Source: Stichopus chloronotus (lineage: Eukaryota; Echinodermata; Holothuroidea; Aspidochirotida; Stichopodidae). Taken from it: a stretch of 64,000 nt of DNA. Position 1 is the first letter of the stretch, and each line of letters begins with the position of its first letter. Of this stretch, positions 1 to 13,400 are shown piece by piece. The notes under the pieces are model-generated. The model was not told the origin of the DNA and ran no database searches. It saw only the letters and a list, made by a program, of their open reading frames with translations. Where the stretch lies: positions 6,980,170 to 7,044,169 of the forward strand of contig CM037830.1 of the NCBI GenBank assembly GCA_021234535.1, given 5' to 3'. A program made the position numbers and the translations under genes.

Positions 1-32
1 CCAACAATAGGTGGTTATTGTCCTTGATTCAA
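1..32 (+). repeat. 32-bp direct repeat with internal palindrome, copy 1
   Basis: Matches copy 2 (583-614) at 27 of 32 positions. The inner arms ACAATA and TATTGT can pair around a short variable loop. Four of the five differences fall in the loop, so the stem is conserved. Confidence 0.7.
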
Positions 33-582
33 CCTGCCCTGATTCTAAAAGGAAAGCAACAAGATCTCACCGACTGCAGATCGAATAGCAACTGGCGAAC
101 AATAGAAGAGTGTACCAAAAGGGAACTTTTCAAGGGAACAATAACTGGAAACAGGGAGAAAAATCACAAACACTCTTTTCTCCAGTTACTATCTCCGTTT
201 GCTATGTGAAATGGCACTGTATAATGAACGGAGTAAAAGAATAGGACTTTACACCATGTGAAAAATGTTTAGCAGAATATTTAACGGCAATGTAACAGAA
301 ATCTAAAAAAAGTTAGGAAATGCCAATCTGTGAGACAGTTTCTCATGACTGTGGTGTGTTGTGCAGGTAGTAGGACAACAGCCCTATATTCCATGTAATA
401 AGCATTTGATGCTAGAAGTCTCAATGAATTCATTGAGACAGAATTCATCTGTCTTTCCAAAGCAATTTTTGTTTTCAGTGGAATGTTAGGTTGAATGAAT
501 AATCAAACGGTTTTTCGTCTTCAATTTTTCTTTTCCATTGTAAGTATTTACAAGTATCAAGGGGGGGGGGGGGTAATAGATC

Positions 583-614
583 CCAACAATAGCCGACTAT
601 TGTCCTTGCTTCAA
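583..614 (+). repeat. 32-bp direct repeat with internal palindrome, copy 2
   Basis: Second copy, 582 bp after the first. Arms ACAATAG and CTATTGT surround the loop CCGA. It is preceded by a 13-bp G run. The two copies may mark the ends of an unrecognised short element. Confidence 0.7.
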
Positions 615-3600
615 GAGTATTGAATTTCTTCGTTGTATACCTTGACAATCTCATTCATACCTACGATCACCTGCAAAGAACCAACAATTAGAAAAAGCAC
701 TCTCTGACAGAATTTGAGATCATTTGTCATCACAGATCATTTTTAACACAAACCTGTATGCTTATGTTCGATTTGTCGATTTGGAAGAAAGGGTGAAAAA
801 GTTGTGTCAGATGTTTATCACTACTGCCTATCCTCCTTTTACAATTTGTTTTCCGCCTGTAATGATACCCGAAAACGTTCGAAGCAATCTATTTCCTTGG
901 CGTTTTAACTCTTTCTCCAGGGCACTCTCTGAACAGTGTCTGTGGATGACATGTCTAAAGTGATGTTCTATCAAGCTATTGGGAACACTCTGTGCCTAAG
1001 AAAGGATAAATATCTTGAATGAGAGTACAGTGGATCTTCTTACCAATAAATTTAGAAGTCTGCAGAAATTGAGACTTGAAACAGACTAGACACCGTCAAT
1101 GCTAAACCACTATTCATTACCCACCCGCAGTTTCAAATGCAATTTTGTCTTTAAAATGAACGCACACTTAATAAGACTGTGTTTGATGAACAAAATAGCC
1201 TTTATCCTTAATCTTCCATCTTACTCTTTCATTTAATACCAACCTGGAAAGCAATATCTACACCACGTTTCTCTCAGAAAAGATATCAAACGGTGTCCTT
1301 TGTACAAAACAAAGTGAACAGCAATATGGTTATAAAGGTATTAACAAGCTGATTAACTGTCTCTACTCGACAAGTGCACTTTTAATTGCGAAATTTACCA
1401 ACATATGTTGATCTGTGATTAATACAAAATATGAAAAACTAGAACAACAATCACTTCTGCTTTATTATTTTATTTGTCATAGAAGCAAAATAAAGCAAAG
1501 GGAAAAAATCATAAAACATTTTCAAAAGAAACTATTAAGTTAGAAATTAATACGATTATTATTGTTCCTTTTTTCATCTTCAAAATTATCTGCAGTAATT
1601 CATTTATACAAGATGTACAATAGAATAGTAACTGTTCATCCAGTGAATCTGCAAATAAAACGGAACGTGACCTTTAAAACAAAATATTTTCTCCTTTTTA
1701 TATATCACTTATTTTATGATGATAAAGATCTATTTCTCATAGAATTTCAAAAAGGAAGCTCAACGTTCAAGATGTACATATCTTACATTGTAGATGAATA
1801 CATGTGCTGGGCAACATAACCAAGCACCAACCCGAGGTGGATACACTAAAATGAAACAATTCAGGTCAGTTTTTTTTTCTTTTTGTCTTTTAAACTTAGC
1901 TAGATACCTTTGAGAAAAATGTGACAAAAATAAGACAAAATCTACATGAACCCCAACACCTTTTGGGCAATACGTCAAACTGTTGATTTATCAGTTTGGA
2001 GAGGAATAGGATCAGGCAATATTTACAAAACTATTTTAATGACACAACTTTTTCTTCAGCACTGAGAAAGAAACCAGAGATTTGACTCCACTGAGGGCGA
2101 AAACCTCCAATTAATCACATAAAAAATACAATCTGAACAGTTTAGCTTTAGTGGAAAATAATTGATGCAATCTGGAAATCGTAAATGTTTTTAATCGAGT
2201 GATGCTTTTGAAGGAATCAGAGAACTAATCGCATCCAGGTTATTCAAGTCGTGTCCTCATCGTTGCAGGCAGTTTTAATGCCGTTATGACCTCAGTGATT
2301 GTCCTGATAAAAAATAAAAATGTACTTTAGGTAACAGCAAGCCTAAGGAAGTTAATGTCGTGATAGTATCATTAGAGTCACAAAAATTTGAATACATTTT
2401 TGTACCTTGTGTCATTGATAATCAAAATGACAAAGAAAAAAAATGTTATTACCCTGATAGCTTCACGATTCTCCACCTCGTACCAATCCCCCAACCCCCA
2501 CCTTGCCGTGGTAGCCGTCAGTATACATTTTAATTTAAATTACCCTTATTGTTGAGCTTCATGACGCCGGCACCAACAACTTTTGTTGCCCCTTCATATC
2601 CAAAGGTACCGTATGTGATGCTTACTGGTACCAAGGATTCGGTGGTCAGGGAAAAAATGGCCAAAAGTCAAAGGGAGCGACAGAATAAAACATATGTTTG
2701 AATTCCAGTTTACCGTAGCGAAATTTCATTGAAATGATTACGTTTTCTTTTTTCTTCAAGACATATTGTAACTCTGAGAAGTTAGAATACATTGTTATGT
2801 ACAGTTTTATTTACATCCGATTTATCGTATTGGCAGGAAGCTCTGAATTTCATCAATCAAAGAAGATTAGACAATAATAAATCAGTTGGATCCGCATGTT
2901 CCTAAGGTAAAAACCTGGTACCCCTCCCCCGCCCATTTTATGCCACCTTTCATTATCTCCATCACAGAACACACACACACACCTAACATCCAGGTTCAGA
3001 ACTTAAAGACAGTTATGTACCACATCAAGATGCACGCTATCTGCAATTCAAAGAAAAAATGTCTCTGGGCAAATGCACACGACAAAAGCCTATCGACGAC
3101 CATACAACCACAATAGTATTCTCACAGCCACACCCAGATGAACAAATTCTCTGTAAATCTCTCTTACTGCTAGATTTTATTTACTTACTTATATTTGTAG
3201 ATTTCATAGTCATTTTTCTTCGCCAACATTAAAAGACATTTTCGTCCTTCCTTATATATTTATAGTCCTGAGTAGGAAGTTAACAGTTTCATGTTTTGAT
3301 GGTATTTCCACCTCACATATCACACAGTTGAAAAGTTGAAATGATGGCCCCTTGTGTTTATCCGCCAGTAGTCTCTCATTAAGCTTTTACGAACATTGCT
3401 GAGCTATTATGAGTATAATACCTACGTATAGCTACATCTCCCGACGTAGATTAATTTATCTTAGTATGAAATCAGCCACAGTGTGTGTGTTCTTTTGAAA
3501 TCATTCCAATGTATAAGTAAGATTCTATTCGTCGCCCTCTGGTTGGCACGTACAGATTTCGTCTTCAATTAACATTTCTTATGTAGCCTAGACATTGTAT

Positions 3601-4151
3601 ATCGGGATTCCGAAACGCAGAAAGGTGGATCTGGACTGACATTTAGTTTGCGCACCAAATATTGCAGTTTCAATTACCACGAGACCGGGTTGGGCTAAAA
3701 TTAAAATCTCACAGAAAGTTTTCAATTTTTGTTTTTATTTGCGGACAAACAAACCACGGTACCGTAGTTTTATCGCTTTAACAACTTTAAGAAATGCAGA
3801 GGAGAGAAGAAGTGTGTGCTTTTGAGAACACAGGAATAAAAGCACATCCTGTTTTAAGTTGTCACCAGGCGAAAAAATGACAAACCAATCATGGAAAGGT
3901 GCTGTTGGCATGCGATTTACTACTCAAACCATCGATCGTTGGTGTGGGTAACGCACAATAATCAGACTTAATTTATTTTTAAAATCATACTCAAACATTA
4001 TTTCGGGTCCATTCTTCCGAGAAGACCCGACGACATATTTTATGAACATATAAGGCATGACGTAGATTGCTACATTAATGACACTTCTTGGCGAAACCTC
4101 TGAGCATCGACCACCCGTATCTATAATCATCTCCTTAGAAACAAATCTGAT

Positions 4152-4157
4152 TTTATT
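4152..4157 (-). promoter_or_regulatory. Candidate polyadenylation signal of gene A
   Basis: AATAAA on the minus strand about 63 nt after the gene A stop codon. A second copy lies near 3972-3977. Either could serve. No transcript evidence is available. Confidence 0.4.
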
Positions 4158-4219
4158 CTTTTGTTTCATTTTGTTGAATATTAATTTTAGTTTGTCTTTT
4201 TTTCACGAATTGTTTGTAA

Positions 4220-4408
4220 TTAAAATTGCGTCTTATCTTCACCTACGTAAGCAGCGTTCTCGTAGGCTTCCTCTTCGGTGGCGCTCTTGTAGGTTGGCGG
4301 CTTAGATTCATTTGTGGAGGAACCACTTTCGGACGAATTTGTGACGGATATGGTATTGGCGTCATCTGTTGCTGGGAATATTGTGGGCTGTTTCAGGATA
4401 TCCCAACG
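4220..4408 (-). CDS. Gene A exon 12: cytosolic C-tail and stop
   Basis: Residues 577-638 then TAA at 4222-4220. Begins RWDILKQP, the usual post-TM12 start (compare RW in gene B). The tail is Ser/Thr- and acid-rich, with a PPTY motif at 613-616 (PPxY, a WW-domain ligand class) and the C-terminus DKTQF, which fits a class I PDZ ligand (T at -2, aromatic at 0). These motif functions are inferred from pattern only. Confidence 0.92.
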   Translation of the reverse strand, partial: RWDILKQPTIFPATDDANTISVTNSSESGSSTNESKPPTYKSATEEEAYENAAYVGEDKTQF

Positions 4409-7400
4409 CTGAATGGATAACAGAAAAAGAAAGGACAAACATCAATAATGTTAAAGAGTACTGTAATATACGTATGGCCTCCTTAGCCTGATTCTCTTCC
4501 ACAGATTTCCACGAACTTTCTGACACTTTGCATAAATAACATAATTTCAACTTCATATTCTGTTTCATTTATTATCACAAAACTCACGTTCGAATTGCTT
4601 CCTTGCGAGAAAATTCCTTAAATCTCAGCAATTAATCATCATGAGTCAATCTATCGTGCCACTAAGAAAGTCACAAAATTTATAAAAATGAAGTTCCCCT
4701 ATACTCTAGCTGCAGGCCCAAACAAACTCGTATTAGCCTATAATGTGCTATTTATTCGAATCGAAGAGACAAATAAGAAGGATGGTGAGACATGGTGTTC
4801 TTTGAACAGAGATTAGAGATCTTCTTTTAAAATTAGGTCTCAAGATGAAAAAGAAACTAGTGAACCAGACAAAATGAAACAGTCACAACAGTAACAGAGT
4901 CAACTATATCACAAAAAAAAAAAACACCCTGTTTTCCTCACCTCTTTTAGAGATCCTGGGGTGATTAAGAAGAGGTAGAGGGCGTAAGACGGTAACCAAT
5001 GCATTGAAATGATGGCCAATATCCAACCAAGGATGTTACCCCAGACTGGATAGACGTAGCTCTCACCGTAGGTCGCTGGTTGATAATCAATCAAGCTGAA
5101 CAAGAAAATGCCCTGTAAAGATAGCGGCGAAACAGAAGATGTTTAGATCATATCCGATTCTTTTTCAATTACATGTTGTTACTTATTTCCTATAATGTAG
5201 TGTAATGCATGCAATTTTCAGCTAAATCATCTGCAACATCCACTCCCACCTGCCCCCCCCCCCTCCCCTTTGTATCTACATACACAAAAACTGAAAAAAT
5301 GACTGGATTTTCGAAAAAACCCTAACGAATTTAACGTAGAGAAATATTATACATGGGGTTGCTCTGACTGAATAATAACTGAGCTAGTTTTGTTGTTAGG
5401 AGTGAAGCAGAATCTAAAAGAGACAGTTGGTACAAGTGCCATGATCTGATTAGGACAGAGTGATTAATTAACGCATTTAGCAATAACTGAAATCATTTGC
5501 ACTCACAAAGCTGACAACAGGCGAGACGAAAAACCAACAGACTGGAAAGTACCAGCCTGGAGTAAATCCCAGCATCATGGTGACGTTGCGGTAAAAGTTA
5601 TTGACGCCGTATCCCCAGGCCACAGCAGCGCACTCCCAAGTAGCTATCCACAACAAACAGAAACCACTCGCTCCATAAGAATCAAACAGTTGGAATATAT
5701 ACATTCCACCCTGCGATGAAAAGATATAGAAAGATTATCAGCTTTTTTTTCTTCATTCTTAATTGAGGATTGTGCCATTGAAAGTGCATACTTACTTTGT
5801 GATTTGAATGACTACTGAAAAAATACCTATTTGTGAAATCTTAGTTTCTCAGGTTTTCAAAAAGTTAATTGTAGATTGTGTGTGTAAAAGGTCAATATCT
5901 GATTTTTTTTTAAGGAAAAGATCGTGACAAATATCTTCGGAAGTACGTCTATGTGGTCTATGCAATTTAAGACACTTAATTAGTTTCTAATTTTGCCTTT
6001 CATTTGCAACGCACATCGTCATTTCGATGCAAAGCCAATAATTAAGTCATGAAGTCAAGGTTGGAATTGAAAGAACGAAACGTAAGCTTCAACCATTCAT
6101 AACCGGTCAATTGTCTTGAAGTGTGATGAACTTCGCAAGTATTGGCAAGTTAATATGAGACAAGTTCATCAATAAGAAAAATATCCCACAAATTATGGGA
6201 AAATTCCACTTCCACAGATACCTCTTGTTTGGAGTCTTACCTCTGTGACCATGAAAAGACCAACACCAAAAGATAGCAAGCAGATACAAAACAAAAATAA
6301 TGCCCTGTGTTCTCTCAGCTTATATTTTGGGAATGCATCCATCAATGAGGTAGCGAGGCCTTCCACCACGGCAAACTGTAAGATAAGACACAAGTAAGTG
6401 AATGTACTCAAACCATAGAAATGTATGAAACTAAGAATGCATATACTTGGTGCAATGCCGTTGTGATTGAAGAAATGACAAATATGAACTCAGGAAACTT
6501 GCTTCGTACAGCAATAAGGCACGTGGTGTTGCCACATACTTACACAGTGTGCCAATATCATTGGAATTGAGGAAAATGTTGTCTTAGGTTTACCACCAAC
6601 TCTCAAACTTTCATGGTATTTTTAAACATGCTGTCCCCATTTTTGAAAAAAAAAATCACAATATGAAAAATTTCGCGCACTTTAGCCAGACGAAATGCCT
6701 TGGAAATAAGGTATGCCATGCGCAGCTGCTCTATTGCTTTATCAACAGCTCTTTTTGTGGCTTCAATATTCATCACACAACGTCATCTATTACTGCCATG
6801 AATATGAATCAAGCTAAAGACCTCAATCAAGAGACATTACAAAAGACTTTTGTATTGGGCACCAAAGTTGGCATATTGTAAAAGTACATTCACCTGAGAG
6901 ATTTTCAATTGAAATGCTTAAATACGAAACCTGCAGTACCACAAATGTAAATAATATATACTATTCTTACTAATATAATATTCGTTACATTCGTAATACA
7001 TGGTCGTACCTGTGTATTCATTCCTAACATGAGTAACATGAGGAAGAATATGATAGCGAAGAAGGTAGCTCCTGGCATAGTGTACAAAGCAGTAGGATAT
7101 GCCACGAAAGTCAAGCCAGGACCTGCAATATAATCAAGGAAATCACAATGTCACGGAGTTCGAAACATTCTTTAAAAAATAAAGAGAAAACGTATCAAAA
7201 CTATTCATTCTTTAACTGAACTTACAAATGTAAACTTGCTTTCAACGTTCAAAACAAATAGGTTGTAAGACTTTTTCATGAAAACGACATTAAATATTAT
7301 TCATCATTCATTTGGTAACATTATCTGCAACATGCCTTTGGAAATATCACTATCTACAAGTGTTTTTGAGAGTTTGCCCTTTAAACAAGATACAAAGTTA

Positions 7401-10400
7401 ACTATATATGTTTAGACTTTCACTTACTCAGCCACATGTTTCGATTGCAGTCCCTTTACTACCCGTGAATGTTAAAACTACATTAACTTCGAAACGGTAC
7501 AACATCACAGTGACAATGTATTTAAAGTGATTGGGTGCGTAGGCAAAAAGTAAAAACATTGAAATTCCATCTCCGAAAGCTTAGTAAGGCTTTTAATTAC
7601 ACCATCCAGACAATCTGGGAAAATAAATAGGTTTCAGATGGTTAATTTTGCCATATGATTTCAAATTTTTTCAACATAACGACAAAAAGTGTAGAATAAG
7701 ATAATGTAGTGGTTGACAGTTTTCATTCAAATCAACGGTGTGCTTCTTTGAGCAAGCCAATGGGAAGTATACTAGTATTGAATATTTAGTTAACAACTCA
7801 GGATCACTGAGGCCGCGGGTAAGGTTGTGTTCAGTTTGTAGGTCATTTGTAAATACAGTGTTTCATTTCACCAAATACTACAATTCCCGATACCTACCCA
7901 GGAGCGACGACTTGAATAGTATGTTTTTGATACACCAGTGAGACCTGTACTGTTGCATATTCATTATGTAGGCGGTTACAGTAAGAACCATTAATTTTCA
8001 AATATGATCTCTGTTTTTACGGTTTTTATGCCAATCCGATGTCCAATGTCATTTTCCTTCATTGAAAGACATAGTCCGTTCATGTACAACCTCGCGTGTA
8101 TATTTTAAATAAAGAAAAGTTAAGATCAAACATAATCTTATCTTTTTTGTTTTAAAGTACACGCGTAATCACTTTAAGCTTTAAAATCTGCAATCAGGTA
8201 TAAAATTGTTCCGTGATGAACTAGGTTTTGTTTGTCTTCATATCGACTGACATCATATACTGAGATGACAGGATACGATTAGAACAGACTATACATTTTC
8301 TTGCAATGTACGCAGCATTTTGTCAAGCCTTAACAAGAAACTGATTTTCATGTCAACACGAGTAGATGATATTGCATACATCCAAAACATTTTGCAAATT
8401 CTTAAGTTTCGGGGGTATTGGCAACTGCAAAATAACTATCTTTACTAAAGTACGACAGCCTTTCCTCCGCACTACCAATGCGCAATGGACTTTAAATTCA
8501 AAATGTGTTTAATCCTAATTCATTGAAATTCTGCCATGTTGTCTATGCTGTGTGCTGCGGTATTGTGATGTAATTGACTAATCAGATCACAGGACTCGAA
8601 AAAGTTGTCCAAAGGAAATATTTACACATTTGTTTTTCCATATACAGTGAAGTTTCCATAAAAAGTGAAGTAAATGAAATTTCTCATGTACGGGTTTTCT
8701 CATGAGAGTTCTTCTTTGTCTTAACAAAGATGCAGTCATTTGAAAACTGTTTTGGTAAAACATCAATCACGTCATCGCTGCTAGCGAACCACGGTATACT
8801 TTCAGTGTATGACAATGTTGGCTGCTATAGGCCGTGACATGCTTAATCCTAAGTTGCTTGCATAGTTAGTCCCATCTTTGGTACTCAGCACATTAAGTTA
8901 TGGCAAATTCTCCTTTCTGTGACCGAGCAGAAATGTAAGGTCAAGGTCACTAAGTGTATAAAGACACCAAACTTATACAAACCTTCATCTACGACTTCTG
9001 AGACAGGTACACCTTGCCGATATGACATGTAACCGAGGATACTGAAGGTTACAAAACCAGAGTAAATACTCGTTCCTGCGTTTACAAAACCAACCACGAT
9101 GGTATCTCTGTGAGTGAAAATAGTATACATAAAGATTTGAATATCAGCCCTATCTTGAAAGTTTCCATTTTTGACCACCATTTTTCCAGTTTTTACATAT
9201 CTTTACTTTATATTAAGTAGATCAATTGTTTCACTGTTTCAATTGAAAATCTTAAAAAATGTCACATAAGTTAATAACATGTTTTTAAGGTCCACGAACT
9301 GTTAACCATGCCATTTTATCATATATAGTTTCATTTATTTTTTGTTATTTTGTTACTGCGGTGTTACTTAGGTTCGGTTAGGAGTTACGTTTACGTTACG
9401 ACGTTTACGCCATGACAGTAAAGAGGTAATGAAGTAAAAGGCCTATTTAAAACATCAAAATGGTATCAGGAAAAATACCTACATCATGGAGTTGTTTCTG
9501 TATTTGTTGTAACTTCCAAGGGATATGAGAGATCCAATACCAACACTGTAAGAGAAAAAGATCTGGGTGGCCGCGTCAATCCATACCTGTTATTTGACAG
9601 AAACATATCAACTTCGTCAAAGTTACAGCAGTTAAATGTGTCCTCAATTAATAAATTCGGTATTTAAAAAATATTTTCCCCTCTGCTCCCTCGGGATAAG
9701 CCTAATGTATGGACTGAACGTGGTAATTAAAGTTTAGGCAGAGGGTGTCTTGATTTACAACGTGTCATGTATCTTTAATGCCTAAGAGCCGTGGCCACTC
9801 TCTCGTTTTTTTTTCGGATTGTTTGTGAGCCAGCCACTGAGGACCAACCACACATAGTAAGTTTAATGGTATAGTTGGAGCATGACACCCTGAAGTACGC
9901 GTGGATCATTATTTTCCTATCACGGAGCTATTTGTCCAGAAAATCGTCCTATGTCATAACCACGAAGAGGTGCCTAGGGTATATAGCTACCAACCAGCTG
10001 CAGTGCAGCTGAATAGTAGACTGCCATTGTAGTTCTACAAGTTCAAACGGCTGAACCTCACAGTCTAGGTTACTCAAACTGTATTGACTACTTCCTGCAC
10101 ATACCTCTTGACTTGCTTTATCATACAGTAGACGTACATACCAATCGGCAACCACGAGTTTCATCGTTTCATTTCATTTACATACGGAGTAAACTACATA
10201 GATATAAGTGCTGCAAGTTCGATGGCTACTGTACTTACTGTCGGGGATGATAATCTGTCCCATTCCGGATTCATGTAATAGTAAATTCCATCACCAGCAC
10301 CTTTAAGAGTGACTCCACGAATCAGCAATATGGTGAGGATCACGTAAGGGGATAGGGCAGTGAACCACACAATCTACAGAACGAGAGAAAGTAAAAACGT

Positions 10401-13400
10401 AAAAGGTAGTTCAAAAGGTATGTTGAAAGGTATCTTAAACTTTATACCAAAAGACCGGTGAGTATTCCTTTCGTCATTGTGAGTACTTTTGTAACACTCT
10501 CTACTTCTTCTCTTTTTTGCAATCGATACCGAAGAATATCCATATGACGTGACTGGCATTCAAAACATACGATCTCCACACATATGCTACATATTTTTAC
10601 AATCACATTGACCGACAGACTATGACGTCCAAGTCTGGTCTCAGTAAGTAGGTGTCTGCCAGTGGTATACACTGACAGAAAATACAGATTTTGTTGGGTT
10701 TGTAGGTATTATGTTAAACTTTTGAAGTTAAGGTAGTTTGATGTGCTTTCATTGGTTTGTGTCAGAGTAATTATTCTAAGAACACTGTTATTACCAATAC
10801 CGGTGGGAAAGAAGTCACACTGAATAAGCTGCATTTCTACTGAAAGTGACGTATTTTATCGAATTAACGGACCTTTCCTGTTTGCTTTACACCTCTCCAG
10901 ATGCAAAGATAGCAAAGAACCCAAGCCAGTGCAAGACATCCAACCAGTTCCCAACGCATACCACCGAGATCATCAATCCCGCTGCTGATGCCAAGAACTT
11001 TGTTGCTGCAATTAGGAAGAAAAATACAAAGCCATTATTGCTTATTCCATGAGCAATATAAATATGTTGCACTGTATGAGCCTGAAAGATCGCTGGACCG
11101 TTTTACCGAAAGCTTCATTGACCATTTTCACATTCAACTGATAGACGTACTGCTAAATAGTTGAAAATCAGTATATATGGGGTTTGATCCATGTGGGTAA
11201 ACGGAGATACTAGTGATGAGTAGTCATCCTGCCAAGAATAGAAAGGTGGTATCCCTGCATGGTAACCTTAAGGAAACCAAGATTGAAAGCAGGGTTGACA
11301 CTGCTCCAGTTGATAATAACAAGATTGTAAGCACCCATTGTTCTAAAAAAAAATGAATATTCCTCCTTTCTAAAGTTTAAAACGATACCGGTATTCAAAT
11401 TTAACTTACTCCCAAAATTCTTGTGCCGGTGATTTGCCTTCACTCAAAGGATAATAAGAGCCGTTTTTGGACATGAAGTAACCCTCGGGTGAGTTTTCTT
11501 GGAGTTCAGGGTCGTTGCAGTACACGTCATTCCAATCGCCCTCACAATTTCCCCATGGTAAATTGGTAGTAAACGAGGAAAATAGGTAAAATAACGACCA
11601 CGTGATGATGACGATGTAGTAAGTACACAGCACGAAAGAAACAACAAAAGCTGCATAACCGACACCTAGTCGAAAGAAAATTAAAAGCAACAACAAATTA
11701 AAGCTATATACAATACAATGATAACAACATTCACTCATAATGTGATACAAAAGAACAAAATTTTAAGACTTACATTTGTGCTTTAAAACATATGGAATTG
11801 ACGTAAAAGTCTTCAAAAAAGTATGACTTTTTTTTAAGTTGATTTGATTTGTGTATCATAAAAGGTATAATTTTACTTTCTTGCCATTCATGAGAGAAAA
11901 TTGGTGAATTCTCAACTCCAGGTGTCCCAGAAATATCTCAAAAGAGACTAAATCTAGATAGTTTGCATCATGAAGGACAAGTATTTTCTAAATTATTGAT
12001 TATGCAAGTCACATATCTACAGAGCACAATAAATATTACTTGTTCCCATTTTTGTCAGTTTGCTAGTTATATTATTTTATATTTTTTTTATTTGAATTCA
12101 CATTCGCATTAAGTGCAACAATTAGCTCTATGGGAGCCTGGAAAAAGGTGAAATTGTTATTCGATTAAACACTGAACGATTTCAGAATAGTGAGACGTAA
12201 AATGTGATGTAAATGAATCTTTCCCTCCTCAAGCTTTCCTGCCAAACCTCAGTCTACATACAATAGGTGTTTACATCATATAATAATATCGAAATTGTTT
12301 TAGCAGGACAGTAACGTTTGGTATGACAATTATACCAGTCTAGCAAAATGTAAACATGGATGAGAGATGAAGTACTTCTAAATTAAGGACCGTAACAGAT
12401 AACTCAGATAACAGACATATCCGTCACACAAGATACTGCCACAAAGCATAGTTAAGGTGCTCTCAATCTATAAAAAAAAAAAAAAAAACGAAGGCCACAC
12501 ACTAATTACCATCGCGACCTGATTTGATAAGCAGGAAACCGTTTTAAACTTCCTCGCAATGTTTGCAAACAAACAAGTGCATTTGCGATGTTTGAAATAG
12601 TATGTTTGAAAAGTGAATTTGCATGATTGTTTACATATGTTTGAAATACAAGGTATTATGAAAAAAAAAATGAGTGAGTAATTTTGTAGAGCCCTTCGCA
12701 AATCATTACGAAAGAATTTTGCTTTCATACAATCAACCTCTGATCTTATAGATACAGTAATTTTGAATTTGGAAATTTATCACCACGTCGATATACCAAG
12801 GGACATGATTATCCAACGTAAGATGATTACCGGTATCTCTTTGTATTTTTTAACCATCATATAATATTATTTTGTCTTTTTCCCCTTATTTTTATTCATG
12901 TCTTCGTCTTATTAATTTCACTATCATTCTTTAGTATTGAAAAGAAGCTACTTTTAGCTATTAGGGCTACTATTCGAACAACTATGAGGGCAAGTCTGAA
13001 AGATAAGGCAACTCTTGGCATCGTTTAGATACTTTTAAAGTTTGTTAAGTGTAAAAAGTTCAAAGTTATATTAGATATATCTTATCATTTCAAAGCGGTG
13101 ATAAGTGGTTGTAGGTTGGTTAATAAGCCCAAAGAACAAAGCAATTTACAAGATTGTAATGATAAAGCATCAACTACTCAGACATTGTCCTACACAGTTC
13201 TCTTTTCTTTTTCTTTTTTTTCATTTTTGCTTGTGTAACTTTTGTAAACACGTACTATAGGTAGAGTATGAGTGTATTATGTACTGTCTTTCTGCTACCT
13301 TTTATTAGTGCTATGAGATTGTAAATGCCATAAATGACACAGGCTGCGTTTGCATTTAAGTTTAATCACATTCAAATCCCGATACATTTTCTTTTATTTT

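Larger units (their letters stand above)
1..4219. other. Region downstream of gene A, no recognised gene
   Basis: A+T-rich sequence with short frames only (the longest about 85 codons, none resembling a known protein). It contains a pair of 32-bp hairpin-like direct repeats (1-32 and 583-614), a 13-bp G run at 561-573 and candidate poly(A) signals of gene A near its right end. Confidence 0.6.
4409..7009 (-). other. Gene A introns 8-11, nothing further recognised
   Basis: The introns at 4409-4941, 5113-5506, 5711-6240 and 6376-7009 separate exons 8-12. They are 0.4-0.6 kb, A+T-rich, with GT-AG ends. An 11-bp C run lies at 5253-5263. No extra exon or RNA gene was seen. Confidence 0.8.

Noticed and set aside
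11210..11443. Exon-like stretch between gene A exons 3 and 4, with an AG after a T run and an open frame joined to a TM-like segment
   Set aside because: It does not match the conserved sequence after EFW in any frame. The true continuation ([14 protein letters not shown]4) is found at 10873-11005 with correct phase.
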